Source of the DNA: Acidimicrobiaceae bacterium
GTDB lineage: Bacteria; Actinomycetota; Acidimicrobiia; Acidimicrobiales; Poriferisodalaceae
Direction of reading: 5' to 3'
NCBI GenBank assembly: GCA_905182565.1
Contig: CAJJCB010000026.1
Coordinates: 372,001-436,000 of the forward strand
Length of the DNA: 64,000 nt
Part shown: positions 18,815-28,374 of the stretch, piece after piece
Layout of the letters: each line of letters opens with the position of its first letter
How positions within the stretch are numbered: the stretch's first letter is position 1
Program-made: the position numbers and the translations under genes
Notes under the pieces: generated by a model
Databases searched by the model: none
Told to the model about the DNA's origin: nothing
The model's input: only the letters and a program-made list of their open reading frames with translations

Positions 18815-19912
18815 ATGCAGGTTGGCTTAAGCGTTATTTTCCAGAATCCTGACGAGACCATTCCGGACCAACAGGTATATCAGCAGGACCTTTCTCTTGC
18901 CCTTCAAGCAGAGGGTCTTGGATTTGATTCCGTTTGGAGTGTCGAGCATCACTTTACGGATTACACCATGTGCCCGGATGTCCTTCAATTTCTTACGTAT
19001 ATGGCAGGAGCGACCAAGAAGATTAAACTTGGTTCGATGGTCTGTGTTCTTCCTTGGCACGATCCTCTGCGTGTAGCTGAACAAATTTCCATGCTCGACA
19101 ATCTTTCGGGTGGCCGGTTTATTCTCGGGCTCGGTCGAGGTACAGGCAAAGTTGAGTTTGATGGCTTTAGAACTGAGATGGACACGGCCCGCCTTCGTTT
19201 CAAAGAATCAACAGAGATGGTTCTAAACGCCTTAGAAAATGGCTACGCCGAATATCATGGGGAACTTATCGAGCAGCCGAGGGTAGATATTAGGCCAAGA
19301 CCGCTTAAGTCGATGCGGGGTAGAGTCTATGCAGCTGCGGTATCTCCTGAATCCGCTAAAATTATGGCTGAACTTGGCGTAGGAATATTGATTGTTCCTC
19401 AGAAGCCATGGAAAGCAGTGCGTCAAGAGCTTCAAGATTACCGTGATGTTTATCGGCAGGCTAATGATGCTGAGCCTCCATCTCCATTAGTTGCTGGATG
19501 GACCTTCGTAGATGAAAACCCGGATAAAGCTGAGGAAAAAGCGCGTGAGTATATTGGTGGCTATTGGGACACAATAATTAAGCATTACGAGTTTGATAAA
19601 CCGCATTTGAAAGATACGAAAGGTTATGAGGCCCACGGCACTATGTACGATCGCCTAAAGGCTCCGGGTGGCATGGAGATGATGACTGACTTCTTTGTGA
19701 ATCTTCAAATTTGGGGAAGCCCACAGCAAGTGTTCGACAAAATTATGAAGCTTCAGGATGAAACCCACATGGACGGTTATATGGGAGTGTTCAGCTTCGC
19801 TGGCATGCCTATCTCCGAAGCAGATAAGAGCATGAAGCTGTTTGCTCGTGAAGTTATGCCAGAGCTGCAGAAGCTAGCGCCGGTGCAGGAACGACTTGGT
19901 ATTCCAGCCTAG
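18815..19912 (+). CDS. LLM-class (luciferase-like) flavin-dependent oxidoreductase
   Basis: TIM-barrel flavoenzyme of 365 residues in the bacterial-luciferase superfamily, of the alkanal-monooxygenase-alpha-like branch. Features include GLGFDSVWSVEHHF, the VLPWHDPLRVAEQISMLD segment and GGRFILGLGRG, all typical of the family, and a C-terminal GSPQQVFDKI segment. Members use FMN or F420 to oxidise varied substrates, so the substrate cannot be named. It stands alone behind a perfect palindrome that could control it. GGGGGC before the ATG is a plausible ribosome-binding site. Confidence 0.88.
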   Translation: MQVGLSVIFQNPDETIPDQQVYQQDLSLALQAEGLGFDSVWSVEHHFTDYTMCPDVLQFLTYMAGATKKIKLGSMVCVLPWHDPLRVAEQISMLDNLSGGRFILGLGRGTGKVEFDGFRTEMDTARLRFKESTEMVLNALENGYAEYHGELIEQPRVDIRPRPLKSMRGRVYAAAVSPESAKIMAELGVGILIVPQKPWKAVRQELQDYRDVYRQANDAEPPSPLVAGWTFVDENPDKAEEKAREYIGGYWDTIIKHYEFDKPHLKDTKGYEAHGTMYDRLKAPGGMEMMTDFFVNLQIWGSPQQVFDKIMKLQDETHMDGYMGVFSFAGMPISEADKSMKLFAREVMPELQKLAPVQERLGIPA

Positions 19913-20000
19913 CTGTGTAGCTTAATTATTCGAGGCTTTAGTGACGTCTCCAATATTAGTAGTCGTATGGCGAATTCCTGCTATGGGTTTACTATTTCAA

Positions 20001-20735
20001 TTATCCTTGGGCCCACGAAGTCTTGGGAACTGGAGGCCTTGAACTATTTATAGTTTCGGTGGTTATAACCCGTCGTGGTGACTCTGAGTCGGCGAAAGTA
20101 GCAACGTCTTTGTAGATCGTCTCGCGGTCGTTATCGTCACCGAAGAATCTTTCTTTCATGTCGATGAGGCTTTCAAAACTTACAAGAGCAAAGCCATCGA
20201 TGGGTGTCCCAGAAAATGTCTGAACGATGCTCAGTTGTGTGTAATCCCACATACCAGGATGATGCTTTAAAGCCAGCGGAGCGTGTATATCACGCCAGTG
20301 AGAATCAGCTTGCTCATGAGTGAAATCAGGATGATGGAGCAGTGGGAAAATAGCGGTGATTCCTGGAGAGGTTACTCCCGCCTCTGCAGATTGTGGTCTT
20401 TCTCGAATGCATCTTGAGAAGGCTAAGTAACTACCTACATCATTGATTCCGCTTAATTGGCTTGGATCATCTGTCATTACTCTGACTAATGTCCGAAAAG
20501 GAAGCTTTGTTGCATCAGGCTGATTATTTATGTATGAGATACCGTTTAGCTTTTTTGCAATTTCAAGAGCTGCGTCGACGTCATTTCCTACTGCTATAAG
20601 TTCATGCATACCAATATCTTGGCACGGCATGGATCTGCTATGTCGAGATAGAATAGAAACTGATGGTAAAATCAGCTGATTCTCATAATGAGATAGGCCG
20701 GGAATCTGAATCAGAGCTAAAAACTTTGAATCCAT
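20001..20735 (-). CDS. EthD-domain protein (dimeric alpha/beta barrel)
   Basis: About 244 residues. The second half carries the EthD pattern FTHEQADSHWRDIHAPLALKH followed by a strand with YTQL, the ferredoxin-like fold used by EthD and related small monooxygenase or accessory proteins; the first half looks like a second, more divergent copy of the fold. The function of most EthD proteins is unknown. The frame continues to 20798 but ATG 20735 begins the first predicted strand (KFLALIQIPG), so it is preferred. It is divergent from the MFS gene, and the two open frames overlap at their 5' ends, making both starts uncertain. Confidence 0.65.
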   Translation of the reverse strand: MDSKFLALIQIPGLSHYENQLILPSVSILSRHSRSMPCQDIGMHELIAVGNDVDAALEIAKKLNGISYINNQPDATKLPFRTLVRVMTDDPSQLSGINDVGSYLAFSRCIRERPQSAEAGVTSPGITAIFPLLHHPDFTHEQADSHWRDIHAPLALKHHPGMWDYTQLSIVQTFSGTPIDGFALVSFESLIDMKERFFGDDNDRETIYKDVATFADSESPRRVITTETINSSRPPVPKTSWAQG

Positions 20736-20737
20736 CT

Positions 20738-22132
20738 GTGTACCGAGTCCAGCCGACAAACGAGACTCAGCTAACTGCAACATCTGGGTTCTCGCCATGG
20801 ACTATTTTTTGGGTGGCGCTTCTTGGACTAGTGTCCGCCAATTTTATGGTTTCTGTCTTAGCGGCTGCAATAAATGAACTTGCACAAGAGTTTAGCGTTG
20901 ATCGCAGTCTTATGCGCTGGGTAGTTACGGGACCCAATCTAGGGTTCGCGGTCTTGGCAGTTACAGCCGGAAAACTAGCTGACTTGTATGGAAGAAGACA
21001 AGCTTTTCTGGTTTCACTGGTTGGCTCTGGGCTATTTGGCTTACTCTCAGCATTCGCTTGGTCAGCTGAATCGCTGATCGCGTTTCGTACTCTTAGCGCG
21101 ATCTTCGGCTCAGCAACAGGCCCGGCTGGGATAGCAATAATCTTTACTCAATTTGAAGCAGCTAAAAGGATAAGAGTTTTAGGTTGGTGGGGTTTGGTTA
21201 TGGCTGGCGGCCCAGTTGCAGGAATAGTGATCTGTGGTCCGTTGATAGATCTATATAGCTGGCGGTGGGTTTTTATTGCCCAGGTTCCTATTACCGCGTT
21301 AGCTTTCATTCTTGGCTATAAAGTGTTTCCAAGTACTTCACGAAAAACTGATATTAAATTTGATATTCCAGGAACTTTTCTGCTCGCTGCAGGTTTATCT
21401 GCGTTGCTAGCGGCGATAAACCGTGGCCCGATATGGGGTTGGGGTTCAACATCGATTTCTGTGTTGACAAGTATTTCGGTTGTGTTATTAGTTTTGTTTT
21501 TTTTCCAGGAGAAACGAGCAGTCGCTCCATTGATTCCGGTTGAGTACTTTCGGCGTAGAAATTTTGTTATCCCCATGCTGAGTCAGGTGTTCACAAATTT
21601 TGCGTATATGGGTGCTGGTTTTGTTCTTACACCGCTTTTTATAGCTGAGGTTTACGGTCACTCAGTTACCAGGACAAGCTATTTGATTACTTCACGACCA
21701 CTTTTTTTTGCATTAGCGGGGCCGTTAGTAGGTTTCGCTGGAGCGCGTTTAGGAGAACGCGTTTTGTCTGTGTCTGGCGCTTTTTTTGTAGCGGTTTCTG
21801 CTTGTCTCTTATCGTTAGCGAACGCTACTAGCGGCGACCTTTTCATATTCGTGGCATTGGGCGTGGCTGGTTTTGGTTTAGGAGTCATGCAACCCGCTAT
21901 GACTTCAGTAATAACTAATGCCGTGGAAGAAAAAGATGTAGCAACGGCTGGCGGAGCGCAGCAGATGATGTGGCAGTTAGGTACTGCTGGAGGCATAGAA
22001 ATTTTAGGATCAGTTCAAGAAAGCCGTGAGCCAATATCGGGGCTTGTTGGTAGCTATAACGAAGCTTTTATGATTGCAGCAGGATTCGCGTTTTTGGGTA
22101 TGCTTCTTGTGAGTTTCGTGAGGAGAGTTTAG
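20738..22132 (+). CDS. MFS transporter, DHA2 (EmrB/QacA-like) drug-exporter type
   Basis: Polytopic proton-coupled exporter with about 14 hydrophobic segments. The loop between helices 2 and 3 has GKLADLYGRRQAF, the standard MFS motif A, and helix 5 carries a motif-C-like GPVAGIVICGPLID. Substrates are usually hydrophobic drugs, but cannot be told here. The frame opens at ATG 20663, which would overlap the divergent EthD gene by 73 bases; GTG 20738 leaves about 18 residues before the first helix and avoids this overlap, but neither has a clear ribosome-binding site. It ends four bases before a convergent crotonase gene. Confidence 0.85.
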   Translation: MYRVQPTNETQLTATSGFSPWTIFWVALLGLVSANFMVSVLAAAINELAQEFSVDRSLMRWVVTGPNLGFAVLAVTAGKLADLYGRRQAFLVSLVGSGLFGLLSAFAWSAESLIAFRTLSAIFGSATGPAGIAIIFTQFEAAKRIRVLGWWGLVMAGGPVAGIVICGPLIDLYSWRWVFIAQVPITALAFILGYKVFPSTSRKTDIKFDIPGTFLLAAGLSALLAAINRGPIWGWGSTSISVLTSISVVLLVLFFFQEKRAVAPLIPVEYFRRRNFVIPMLSQVFTNFAYMGAGFVLTPLFIAEVYGHSVTRTSYLITSRPLFFALAGPLVGFAGARLGERVLSVSGAFFVAVSACLLSLANATSGDLFIFVALGVAGFGLGVMQPAMTSVITNAVEEKDVATAGGAQQMMWQLGTAGGIEILGSVQESREPISGLVGSYNEAFMIAAGFAFLGMLLVSFVRRV

Positions 22133-22135
22133 ATT

Positions 22136-22921
22136 TCACCGTCCTTTGAACTGGGGTTCTCTCTTCTCTAAAAATGCTGACACTGCTTCTTTAGTGTCCG
22201 ACGTGTAAAAGTTAATTGTTTGGGCCATGCCTTCGCCTTCTAACGCTGTTGAGAAGTCAGCCGTAGCATTTAGAGTTAGGAGGCGTTTGGTCATAGCTAA
22301 CGCAAGTGGCGGCCCGGATGCTAGCCGCTGACTCCATTGCGCAACGAAATGGTCTAACTCGTCATGGGGAATTACGTGGTTGACGAAACCAAATTCTTTA
22401 GCTTCATCGGCAGATATAACATCGGCGAAAAAAGCGAGTTCCTTTGCTTTGTGAAGACCAATTAGTCTCGGAAGAATCCAGGTACCGCCGAAATCGACGG
22501 AGAGACCACGTTTTGCAAAAATTTCGCTGAACCGAGCAGAGTCACTGGCGACAATTAGGTCACAGGCTAGAGCCATATTCATGCCGGCTCCTGCTGCAAC
22601 TCCGTTCACTTTTGCGATAACTGGAACCATGATTGAATAGAGGGCTTGGATAGTTTTATGAATTAGATTCATTGATTGCAGCTGATGCATTTTCGGTGCA
22701 TCGCCAGCAAGGTCCGCTCCGCTGCAAAATGCGTCTCCTGCGCCCGTCATAATCACAGCGCGGATATCAGGATCAACTGAGATTTCGTTCCAGGTTTCGC
22801 GAAGCTCTCCCCACATAGTGAAGTTTGCAGCGTTTTTTTTCTCTGGCCTGTTCATTGTTACAGTAGCTATTCCGTTATCTGCTACTTCAATAATTAATGT
22901 CTCAAGGGTCTTAGATTCCAT
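22136..22921 (-). CDS. Enoyl-CoA hydratase/isomerase family protein
   Basis: Crotonase-fold protein of about 261 residues. It has MNRPEKKNAANFTMW, the oxyanion loop AGDAFCSGADLAG, VNGVAAGAGMNMALACDLIVAS and an RGLSVDFGGTWILPRLIG segment in which the second catalytic glutamate of classical hydratases is replaced (VDFG), which suggests an isomerase or another crotonase reaction rather than simple hydration. ATG 22921 gives the usual N-terminus; the frame extends to 22957. It precedes, with the same orientation, an alpha/beta hydrolase and an acyl-CoA dehydrogenase, so a small acyl-CoA catabolic group (23-25 kb) is likely. Confidence 0.88.
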   Translation of the reverse strand: MESKTLETLIIEVADNGIATVTMNRPEKKNAANFTMWGELRETWNEISVDPDIRAVIMTGAGDAFCSGADLAGDAPKMHQLQSMNLIHKTIQALYSIMVPVIAKVNGVAAGAGMNMALACDLIVASDSARFSEIFAKRGLSVDFGGTWILPRLIGLHKAKELAFFADVISADEAKEFGFVNHVIPHDELDHFVAQWSQRLASGPPLALAMTKRLLTLNATADFSTALEGEGMAQTINFYTSDTKEAVSAFLEKREPQFKGR

Positions 22922-23039
22922 TCTCTTAGAATAGGCCTTATGGGTTAGCAGTTTCACGTCAGAATCTTGGAAGTTGCTAAAACTGATTGGTGTTAGGCCC
23001 AGGATTGATTGTTTGTCGCTTGGTTCGAAAAGCGAAACT

Positions 23040-23984
23040 TTATGTTTCTAAAAAGTTGGTTAATGCTTCGATGAAACCCAAAGTATTTTGACCGTGCACG
23101 TTGTGGCCTGAATCGCTGACGGTTGCGAGGGTTCCATTAGGAAGAGCTTCGCAGAAGCGATGGGCAGCGTCTTGAGTTAAAATATTAGAGTCAGCACCTC
23201 TGATTAAGAGAGTGCTGTTAGTCATTTTTTTTGCGTCGCTTAGTTGGAATCGGTCACTGTTGAGTCTTTGCTGTTCAGTTGATGCTAAGCGTTGGCCATG
23301 GTCTCGTTTGCTGACAAATTTTCCATCGGCTCGCTGTAGCAGATTGTATTTGACCGTTCGTTGAATGTGTTCTGCTGATCGGTATGGGTCATATTTTTGG
23401 ACTGATGTAACGAAATCTTGCAAATCGTCGAATTCACGGTTTTCTGTGACGAATTTTCGTATGGATTTTGCTCCTTCGGAGGACATCTCAGGAGCAATGT
23501 CAACTAGTACGAAACATAAGTTCAGATCTGGGAAATCGAGTGCAATGCGCATGGCATTCATTCCGCCCATGGAATGGCCGATGACAGTTGCTTCGCGAAT
23601 CGCTAGCTCATTTACTAGAGCATTGACATCTGCTGCCATCGCAGATGAGGAGTAATCGGCGTCGCGAGACCATTCGCTGTCACCGTGCCCACGCTGGTCT
23701 AGAGCGATAATGTGGTATCGGTCGGCGAGATGCAGGCTCACTAAGTCCCAGGAGTGCGCTGATTGATTGCCGCCGTGGAGTAGGACAAGAGTGGGATTTG
23801 TTGGTTGGCCCCATTCGAGGAAGTGAAAACGTTGATGTCTCAGAATTATGTTGCGTGATGAATAACGAATATTACTGCCGTGGACTATTCCTAAATCCTG
23901 GGCGCTAGCAAGCAAACTTTCGTATTCCTTAGACAGAGTCATGTCTAAAGGCTTGTCAGTGTCAGAAAATTCATTCAGATACAT
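23040..23984 (-). CDS. Alpha/beta hydrolase
   Basis: Alpha/beta-hydrolase fold protein of 314 residues. Oxyanion HGG follows strand 3 (LVLLHGGNQSAHSW), DQRGHGDS marks strand 4, the nucleophile elbow is GHSMGG, and the catalytic histidine is in DSGHNVHG near the C-terminus. The acid is probably in LIRGADSNIL. Substrate unknown; the nearby acyl-CoA enzymes suggest an ester or thioester intermediate. The start could be ATG 23984 or ATG 23942; neither has a strong ribosome-binding site. Confidence 0.87.
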   Translation of the reverse strand: MYLNEFSDTDKPLDMTLSKEYESLLASAQDLGIVHGSNIRYSSRNIILRHQRFHFLEWGQPTNPTLVLLHGGNQSAHSWDLVSLHLADRYHIIALDQRGHGDSEWSRDADYSSSAMAADVNALVNELAIREATVIGHSMGGMNAMRIALDFPDLNLCFVLVDIAPEMSSEGAKSIRKFVTENREFDDLQDFVTSVQKYDPYRSAEHIQRTVKYNLLQRADGKFVSKRDHGQRLASTEQQRLNSDRFQLSDAKKMTNSTLLIRGADSNILTQDAAHRFCEALPNGTLATVSDSGHNVHGQNTLGFIEALTNFLET

Positions 23985-24032
23985 TGGTGAAGAGTATTCC
24001 AGAGTTAGGTTCTGTGTGCTTCGTTAGGTGCA

Positions 24033-25151
24033 TTAAATGGTGCCTTTGTTGAGATCCAGGAAACCGCGAGCAACGTTAATTTTGAGGATGTCACTGGTTC
24101 CTTCAGCTAGTTGAAGTGCTTTAACTCTTGAAGAGATTTGGGTCAAAGGGTGGGTTTCAGTTAGAGCTTGTCCGCCGATGATTTGGATTGCTTCATCGAC
24201 AATCCGACTTAATGCCTCTGTTGCTAGAACTTTCACTGCGCTAGCTTCGTTAACGGCGTTTTCTCCAATGTCGATTAGACGGGCTGTTCGGTATAAGGCC
24301 GAACGGACGGCGAAGGCTTCGATTCGAAGTCCTCCGTAGCGCATTCTCGTCAAATCGTTGCTTCCGGCTAGAGACTTTTTTCCATCCGTTTCTTGTAAAT
24401 AAGCGGCTAGATGTTCTAGCACGAATGAACAAAGCCCGGTGCTAGTAGCAGCGATTGCCATCCGAACGTCACTCACTTGCTCTAACGCCCGTTTCATACC
24501 TGACCCTATAGGTCCGATAACATGTGTCGCCGGAACTCTGACGTTTGTGAATGTAAAGGCTGCGTGTTGGCTTCCATCGCTAGACGCAAACTTGCGGGTT
24601 AAATCAACTCCCGGTCTAGAGGTTTCGATGAGTAGCATCGTCTTCCCAGAGCGTGGAATATCTACAAGCACATTTATAAAATGTGCTTCCGCGCCGCCCG
24701 TCACATACGATTTTTGTCCGTTGATAATTAGTTCTTCGCCGTCTATCTCTGCCCAGGTATAGCGTTGTGCGTCTGCCGGCTCGGTGAAGCCGAAACCGCT
24801 GTTCATTTCTCCTGCTAGATAGGGCATAAGAAAGCTGTTCCTAAGAGGTTCCCTTACGTTTTCCAGTAATCCGGGTGTTGGGCCTAATAAACCTCTTTCA
24901 TGGGCGACGTTGAGAGAACCGAATGTTTCACGGGCAATAGTCAGATCTAGGGCGCTTCCTTCGCTGCCTCCACATGAGGCTGGTTGGGTTATGTCAAATA
25001 CTTCTAGCTGTTGCGAAAGGCCCCTGATTTGGCCTTCGCGACTATCGGTCGAAAAGAGTTCAGGGCCCAATGCGGCGACTTGATGAGCAAGCGTTGAGCA
25101 CCGATTCTGCAGGTCTGTTTCTTTTACTGTCAGGAAATCAGGCAACTTCAC
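24033..25151 (-). CDS. Acyl-CoA dehydrogenase family protein
   Basis: FAD-dependent enzyme of 372 residues, predicted to introduce a 2,3-double bond into an acyl-CoA. It shows GFGFTEPADAQRYTWAEIDG with INGQKSYVTGG in the middle domain, the FTNVRVPATHVIGPIGSGM segment, and C-terminal QIIGGQALTETHPL and LAEGTSDILKINVARGFL, matching the FAD and adenine-contact regions of the family. Divergent from the SDR gene across about 95 bases, which likely contains both promoters. The specific acyl chain cannot be read. Confidence 0.9.
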   Translation of the reverse strand: MKLPDFLTVKETDLQNRCSTLAHQVAALGPELFSTDSREGQIRGLSQQLEVFDITQPASCGGSEGSALDLTIARETFGSLNVAHERGLLGPTPGLLENVREPLRNSFLMPYLAGEMNSGFGFTEPADAQRYTWAEIDGEELIINGQKSYVTGGAEAHFINVLVDIPRSGKTMLLIETSRPGVDLTRKFASSDGSQHAAFTFTNVRVPATHVIGPIGSGMKRALEQVSDVRMAIAATSTGLCSFVLEHLAAYLQETDGKKSLAGSNDLTRMRYGGLRIEAFAVRSALYRTARLIDIGENAVNEASAVKVLATEALSRIVDEAIQIIGGQALTETHPLTQISSRVKALQLAEGTSDILKINVARGFLDLNKGTI

Positions 25152-25246
25152 TCCGAGTGCAATCTAAAAATATTAAATTAGATGATATTTTGTGTTTAAG
25201 CACATGTTCTCATGACTCGAGAGCTCTCAGGGTCTAGTTTGCGTTC

Positions 25247-26092
25247 ATGGATTCACTTATAGGAAAAACAGCAGTGGTTACTGGCGCTGCATCTGGAATG
25301 GGCCTGGCTATGAGTCGGCGGTTTGTAGAAGCTGGCATGAATGTAGTGCTCTCAGATATCGATGAGAATAAGTTGACTGAAGCGACTCGGTTGATCACTG
25401 CGAGCGGAGGTAGAGCAATAGGCGTACTGGCGGATGTAGCCCTAGAAAGTGACCATTCAATGCTCCTAGATCGGGCAATAGATGAATTCGGAATCGTGAA
25501 CGTTGTTTGTCTTAACGCCGGTGTGACTGGATCAGTCGGTCGATCATGGACTTTGGCCAAACAAGACTGGGACTGGACACTTGGAATACTTCTTGACGGA
25601 GTCATTAACGGTATTAGAACTTTTGTGCCTCATCTCATAGATCATGGAGATGGGCACGTAGTTACTACGGCGTCGATAGCTGGCCATGTTTCATCCCCAT
25701 ACGCAGGGCCATATAACGTTGGAAAGCATGGAGTTGTAACGCTGTCCGAAACTTTACATCATGAACTGAAAGCGGATGGATCTTCGGTTGGCGTGACTTG
25801 TTTATGTCCTGGGTTCGTGTCAACGAACATTGTTCAGGCGACGCGGGAACGAAATAGTGATGAGGCGGGATCAGGGAAGGATGAAAAAGGTGATCGGTGG
25901 CTTGAGATATCGGAACGAGTTCTTAGGTCAGGATTAGAGCCTGAGGTAGTGGCGCAACAAGTCCATGACGCGATATTGGCGAACCAATTTTGGCTTTTCA
26001 CGGATAATGATTGGGATACGCCCATAGCTCGTCGCAATAAAGAAATTGTGGAAAGAAACATGCCTTCAATCGGCTTGCCCGACTTGAAATAA
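25247..26092 (+). CDS. Short-chain dehydrogenase/reductase (SDR)
   Basis: Classical SDR of 281 residues. NAD(P)-binding TGAASGMGLAM (12-22), acidic residue in SDIDE after strand 2 suggesting NAD preference, NAG motif (90-92), catalytic Ser143 and Tyr156/Lys160 in the YNVGK segment, then CPGFVSTNI. Probably oxidises a secondary alcohol, possibly in the same acyl or steroid-like degradation group as its divergent acyl-CoA dehydrogenase neighbour. Substrate unknown. Followed by 235 bases in which I see no gene. Confidence 0.9.
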   Translation: MDSLIGKTAVVTGAASGMGLAMSRRFVEAGMNVVLSDIDENKLTEATRLITASGGRAIGVLADVALESDHSMLLDRAIDEFGIVNVVCLNAGVTGSVGRSWTLAKQDWDWTLGILLDGVINGIRTFVPHLIDHGDGHVVTTASIAGHVSSPYAGPYNVGKHGVVTLSETLHHELKADGSSVGVTCLCPGFVSTNIVQATRERNSDEAGSGKDEKGDRWLEISERVLRSGLEPEVVAQQVHDAILANQFWLFTDNDWDTPIARRNKEIVERNMPSIGLPDLK

Positions 26093-26327
26093 GTGTGGCT
26101 TCGGGGATCATAATAATATGAATCGGCGCCAGAACATTCAGGAAGGTAAACGTTTGGCTACGTTGGCGCCTCCTAACCTAAACAGCCTCAGCTATGCGGT
26201 ACATGCATAAAGAGCCGATACGCAGAAGAATATGGAAATGGGCAGATAGTCCACTGTTTTCGTATTCTTGCGCACAAATACGCCCTGATCCTCACTGCTG
26301 GATGCAACATGCTGTAAGACATAGATA

Positions 26328-27746
26328 ATGAGAGGTCGATGGGTTTTCGTGCTGCTTGCAGGGCTGGCCTTAGGTTGCAGTGCTGCTGAGCGGTCTACCC
26401 CAGCGGCTTCAGAGGAAACAGCAAGAGGAGCTGGGATTGACTCGGTGCAGCCAACGGTAACCACGATTGGGGCCCAGGTCGAGATTCCCTCCCTGAATTG
26501 GCAGAGGGGATCATCTGATTATCTCTACGATCAAGAGTCGCTACACACGTTTGAACTCACTATTTCTGATGAGGCCCTAGCTCAGATCAATAATGACCCC
26601 AGCGAAGAAGAATATGTGGAAGGAAGCCTTACCTTCGAAGGCGAAACTATTAGTCCCGTTGGTATCAGATACAAGGGGTCAGTCGGCGCTTGGGTCGGGT
26701 GTCTTGCTGGTGGAACCCTTTTCGAACCTGATGGTGCGAAGACCTGCACCAAGCTTTCGATGAAAGTCAAAATCAACTGGCAGGACAGAACGCAAACTTT
26801 CTGGGGAGTGAAAAAGCTTCAATTCCATTCCATGAACCTTGATCCGACTCAAATGCATGATCGACTCGGCTATTGGCTTTTCCGAAAAATGGGAGTTCCG
26901 GCACCGCGCTCAACTCATGCTCGCCTGCTAATCAACGGTAACTACTCTGGTCTTTACTCATTTGTTGAACAGATCGACGGAAGGTTTGTCGACCGGCAGT
27001 TTAATGATGGAGATGGGAATCTGTACAAGGAGGTCTGGCCTTTAAGTCGCGAAGGATCTGCTCGTAATGAATTTGAGTTCAGAGATGCCCTGAAGACCAA
27101 TGAAGGGGAGGGGTCGACAGTCGATCACATCCTAAAGTTCTCTAATGAATTGGCTGCAGCTGAGAAAAATCAATTGCCCCAGATAGTTTCGAAGTGGATG
27201 GACATTGATGAGATAATCCGGTGGGCTGTTGTCGATAGAGCTATCCGAAACGATGATGGTCCGCGACATTGGTACTGTTTCGAAAGTTGCTTGAACCACA
27301 ATTTCTATTGGTATGAGGAGCCCGCTACAGGTCGCCTCCATTTGATTCCCTGGGACCTCGATAGTGCGTTCGCGAATATCGTGTCGGACTCTAACCCCGT
27401 CACTCCGATAGCGGATAATTGGGGCCAAATCTCAAACAACTGTCAGCCGTTCCCATACGGGGAATGGCGTATTTCCCAATGGTCAGCCACGTGTGACCGT
27501 TTGACTGGTGCCTGGAGCACCTTCGTAGACGAAAGCGAAGAAGCTCGGGTTGCGTTTCTGGCCGGTCCTTTCTCGGCAGAAAGCACGGAAGCTATTCTTA
27601 AGCAATGGGCAGAACAGATTCACGAAGCCACCTTGGAAGCAGGCAGCACGCATCAAGATGCTTTGCGCTTAGAGGAGTGGAAGGCTGCTTTATCGAAGTT
27701 GAGTTCATCACTTGATTTTGCTCGGGCTAACAGCTGGTCTTCATAA
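26328..27746 (+). CDS. CotH-kinase family lipoprotein
   Basis: Exported protein of 472 residues with a lipoprotein signal (LLAGLALGC, lipid-modified Cys17). The mature part has the CotH layout: GIRYKGSVG, KLSMKVKIN, a FHSMNLDPT loop, PAPRSTHARLLINGNYSGLYSFVEQID, and near 320-350 the HNFYWYE...GRLHLIPWDLD segment carrying the putative metal/ATP-binding aspartates. CotH of Bacillus is a protein kinase of spore coat; bacterial non-spore homologues are uncharacterised. Two genes behind it encode DUF4956 and a VTC-type polyphosphate polymerase, a recurring association, so it likely works with polyphosphate at the cell surface (inference). Confidence 0.88.
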   Translation: MRGRWVFVLLAGLALGCSAAERSTPAASEETARGAGIDSVQPTVTTIGAQVEIPSLNWQRGSSDYLYDQESLHTFELTISDEALAQINNDPSEEEYVEGSLTFEGETISPVGIRYKGSVGAWVGCLAGGTLFEPDGAKTCTKLSMKVKINWQDRTQTFWGVKKLQFHSMNLDPTQMHDRLGYWLFRKMGVPAPRSTHARLLINGNYSGLYSFVEQIDGRFVDRQFNDGDGNLYKEVWPLSREGSARNEFEFRDALKTNEGEGSTVDHILKFSNELAAAEKNQLPQIVSKWMDIDEIIRWAVVDRAIRNDDGPRHWYCFESCLNHNFYWYEEPATGRLHLIPWDLDSAFANIVSDSNPVTPIADNWGQISNNCQPFPYGEWRISQWSATCDRLTGAWSTFVDESEEARVAFLAGPFSAESTEAILKQWAEQIHEATLEAGSTHQDALRLEEWKAALSKLSSSLDFARANSWSS

Positions 27747-27816
27747 CCATTAATCTGTGGGTCGGAGGGTTTAAGGTAGTTAAGGGTTCAACACCGTAGG
27801 TCAAGAGGTTTGTTCG

Positions 27817-28374
27817 ATGAGCCGAGTAGCGTTAGTTGGTGTAGATCTTGCGGCAGTGCTTGTATTGGTCTTCTGCCTATATTTTCCTCGTAATCGACGA
27901 CGAGACATGGTCGTGGCGCTTCTAGGTGTCAACGTCGGCGTGATGGCTATCGCAACTGCATTCACGCAAGTAGAAGCTAATCTTGGGCTTGGCTTAGGGC
28001 TCTTTGGAGTGCTATCGATTATTCGCCTGCGGTCCTCGGAATTAGGCCAACCAGAGATTGCCTATTACTTCTGCGCTCTTGCGTTAGGTCTCTTAGGCGG
28101 GGTTCAGTTTGAACCAGCTTATGTATCTCCTCTTCTAATGGCATCCGTTCTGGTCACGCTCTGGCTTGGTGACCATCAGGCATTACTTCGAGGATATTTA
28201 GAGCAAAACATGATTCTGGACAGGGCATATACGGACAACGCTGAGTTGATTCGAGTTCTTGAGGATTTGTTGGGTGGTAGTGGCCAAGTTTCAGTGCGTC
28301 GAGTCAAAGTCCGGCGCGTTAACCTGGTTAATGACAGCACAAATGTAGACGTCTATTACCGAATGCGGTCATGA
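27817..28374 (+). CDS. DUF4956 family membrane protein
   Basis: A 185-residue protein with about four N-terminal membrane helices and a soluble C-terminal part. The segment LGLFGVLSIIRLRSSELGQPEIAYYF corresponds to the diagnostic FSIxRFRT-type motif of DUF4956. The family has no established function but is usually next to VTC-domain and CotH genes; here the VTC gene starts inside its stop codon (ATGA), so the two are translationally coupled. A membrane partner or channel for polyphosphate synthesis is a reasonable guess, by analogy with eukaryotic VTC complexes whose catalytic domain is membrane-tethered. Confidence 0.82.
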   Translation: MSRVALVGVDLAAVLVLVFCLYFPRNRRRDMVVALLGVNVGVMAIATAFTQVEANLGLGLGLFGVLSIIRLRSSELGQPEIAYYFCALALGLLGGVQFEPAYVSPLLMASVLVTLWLGDHQALLRGYLEQNMILDRAYTDNAELIRVLEDLLGGSGQVSVRRVKVRRVNLVNDSTNVDVYYRMRS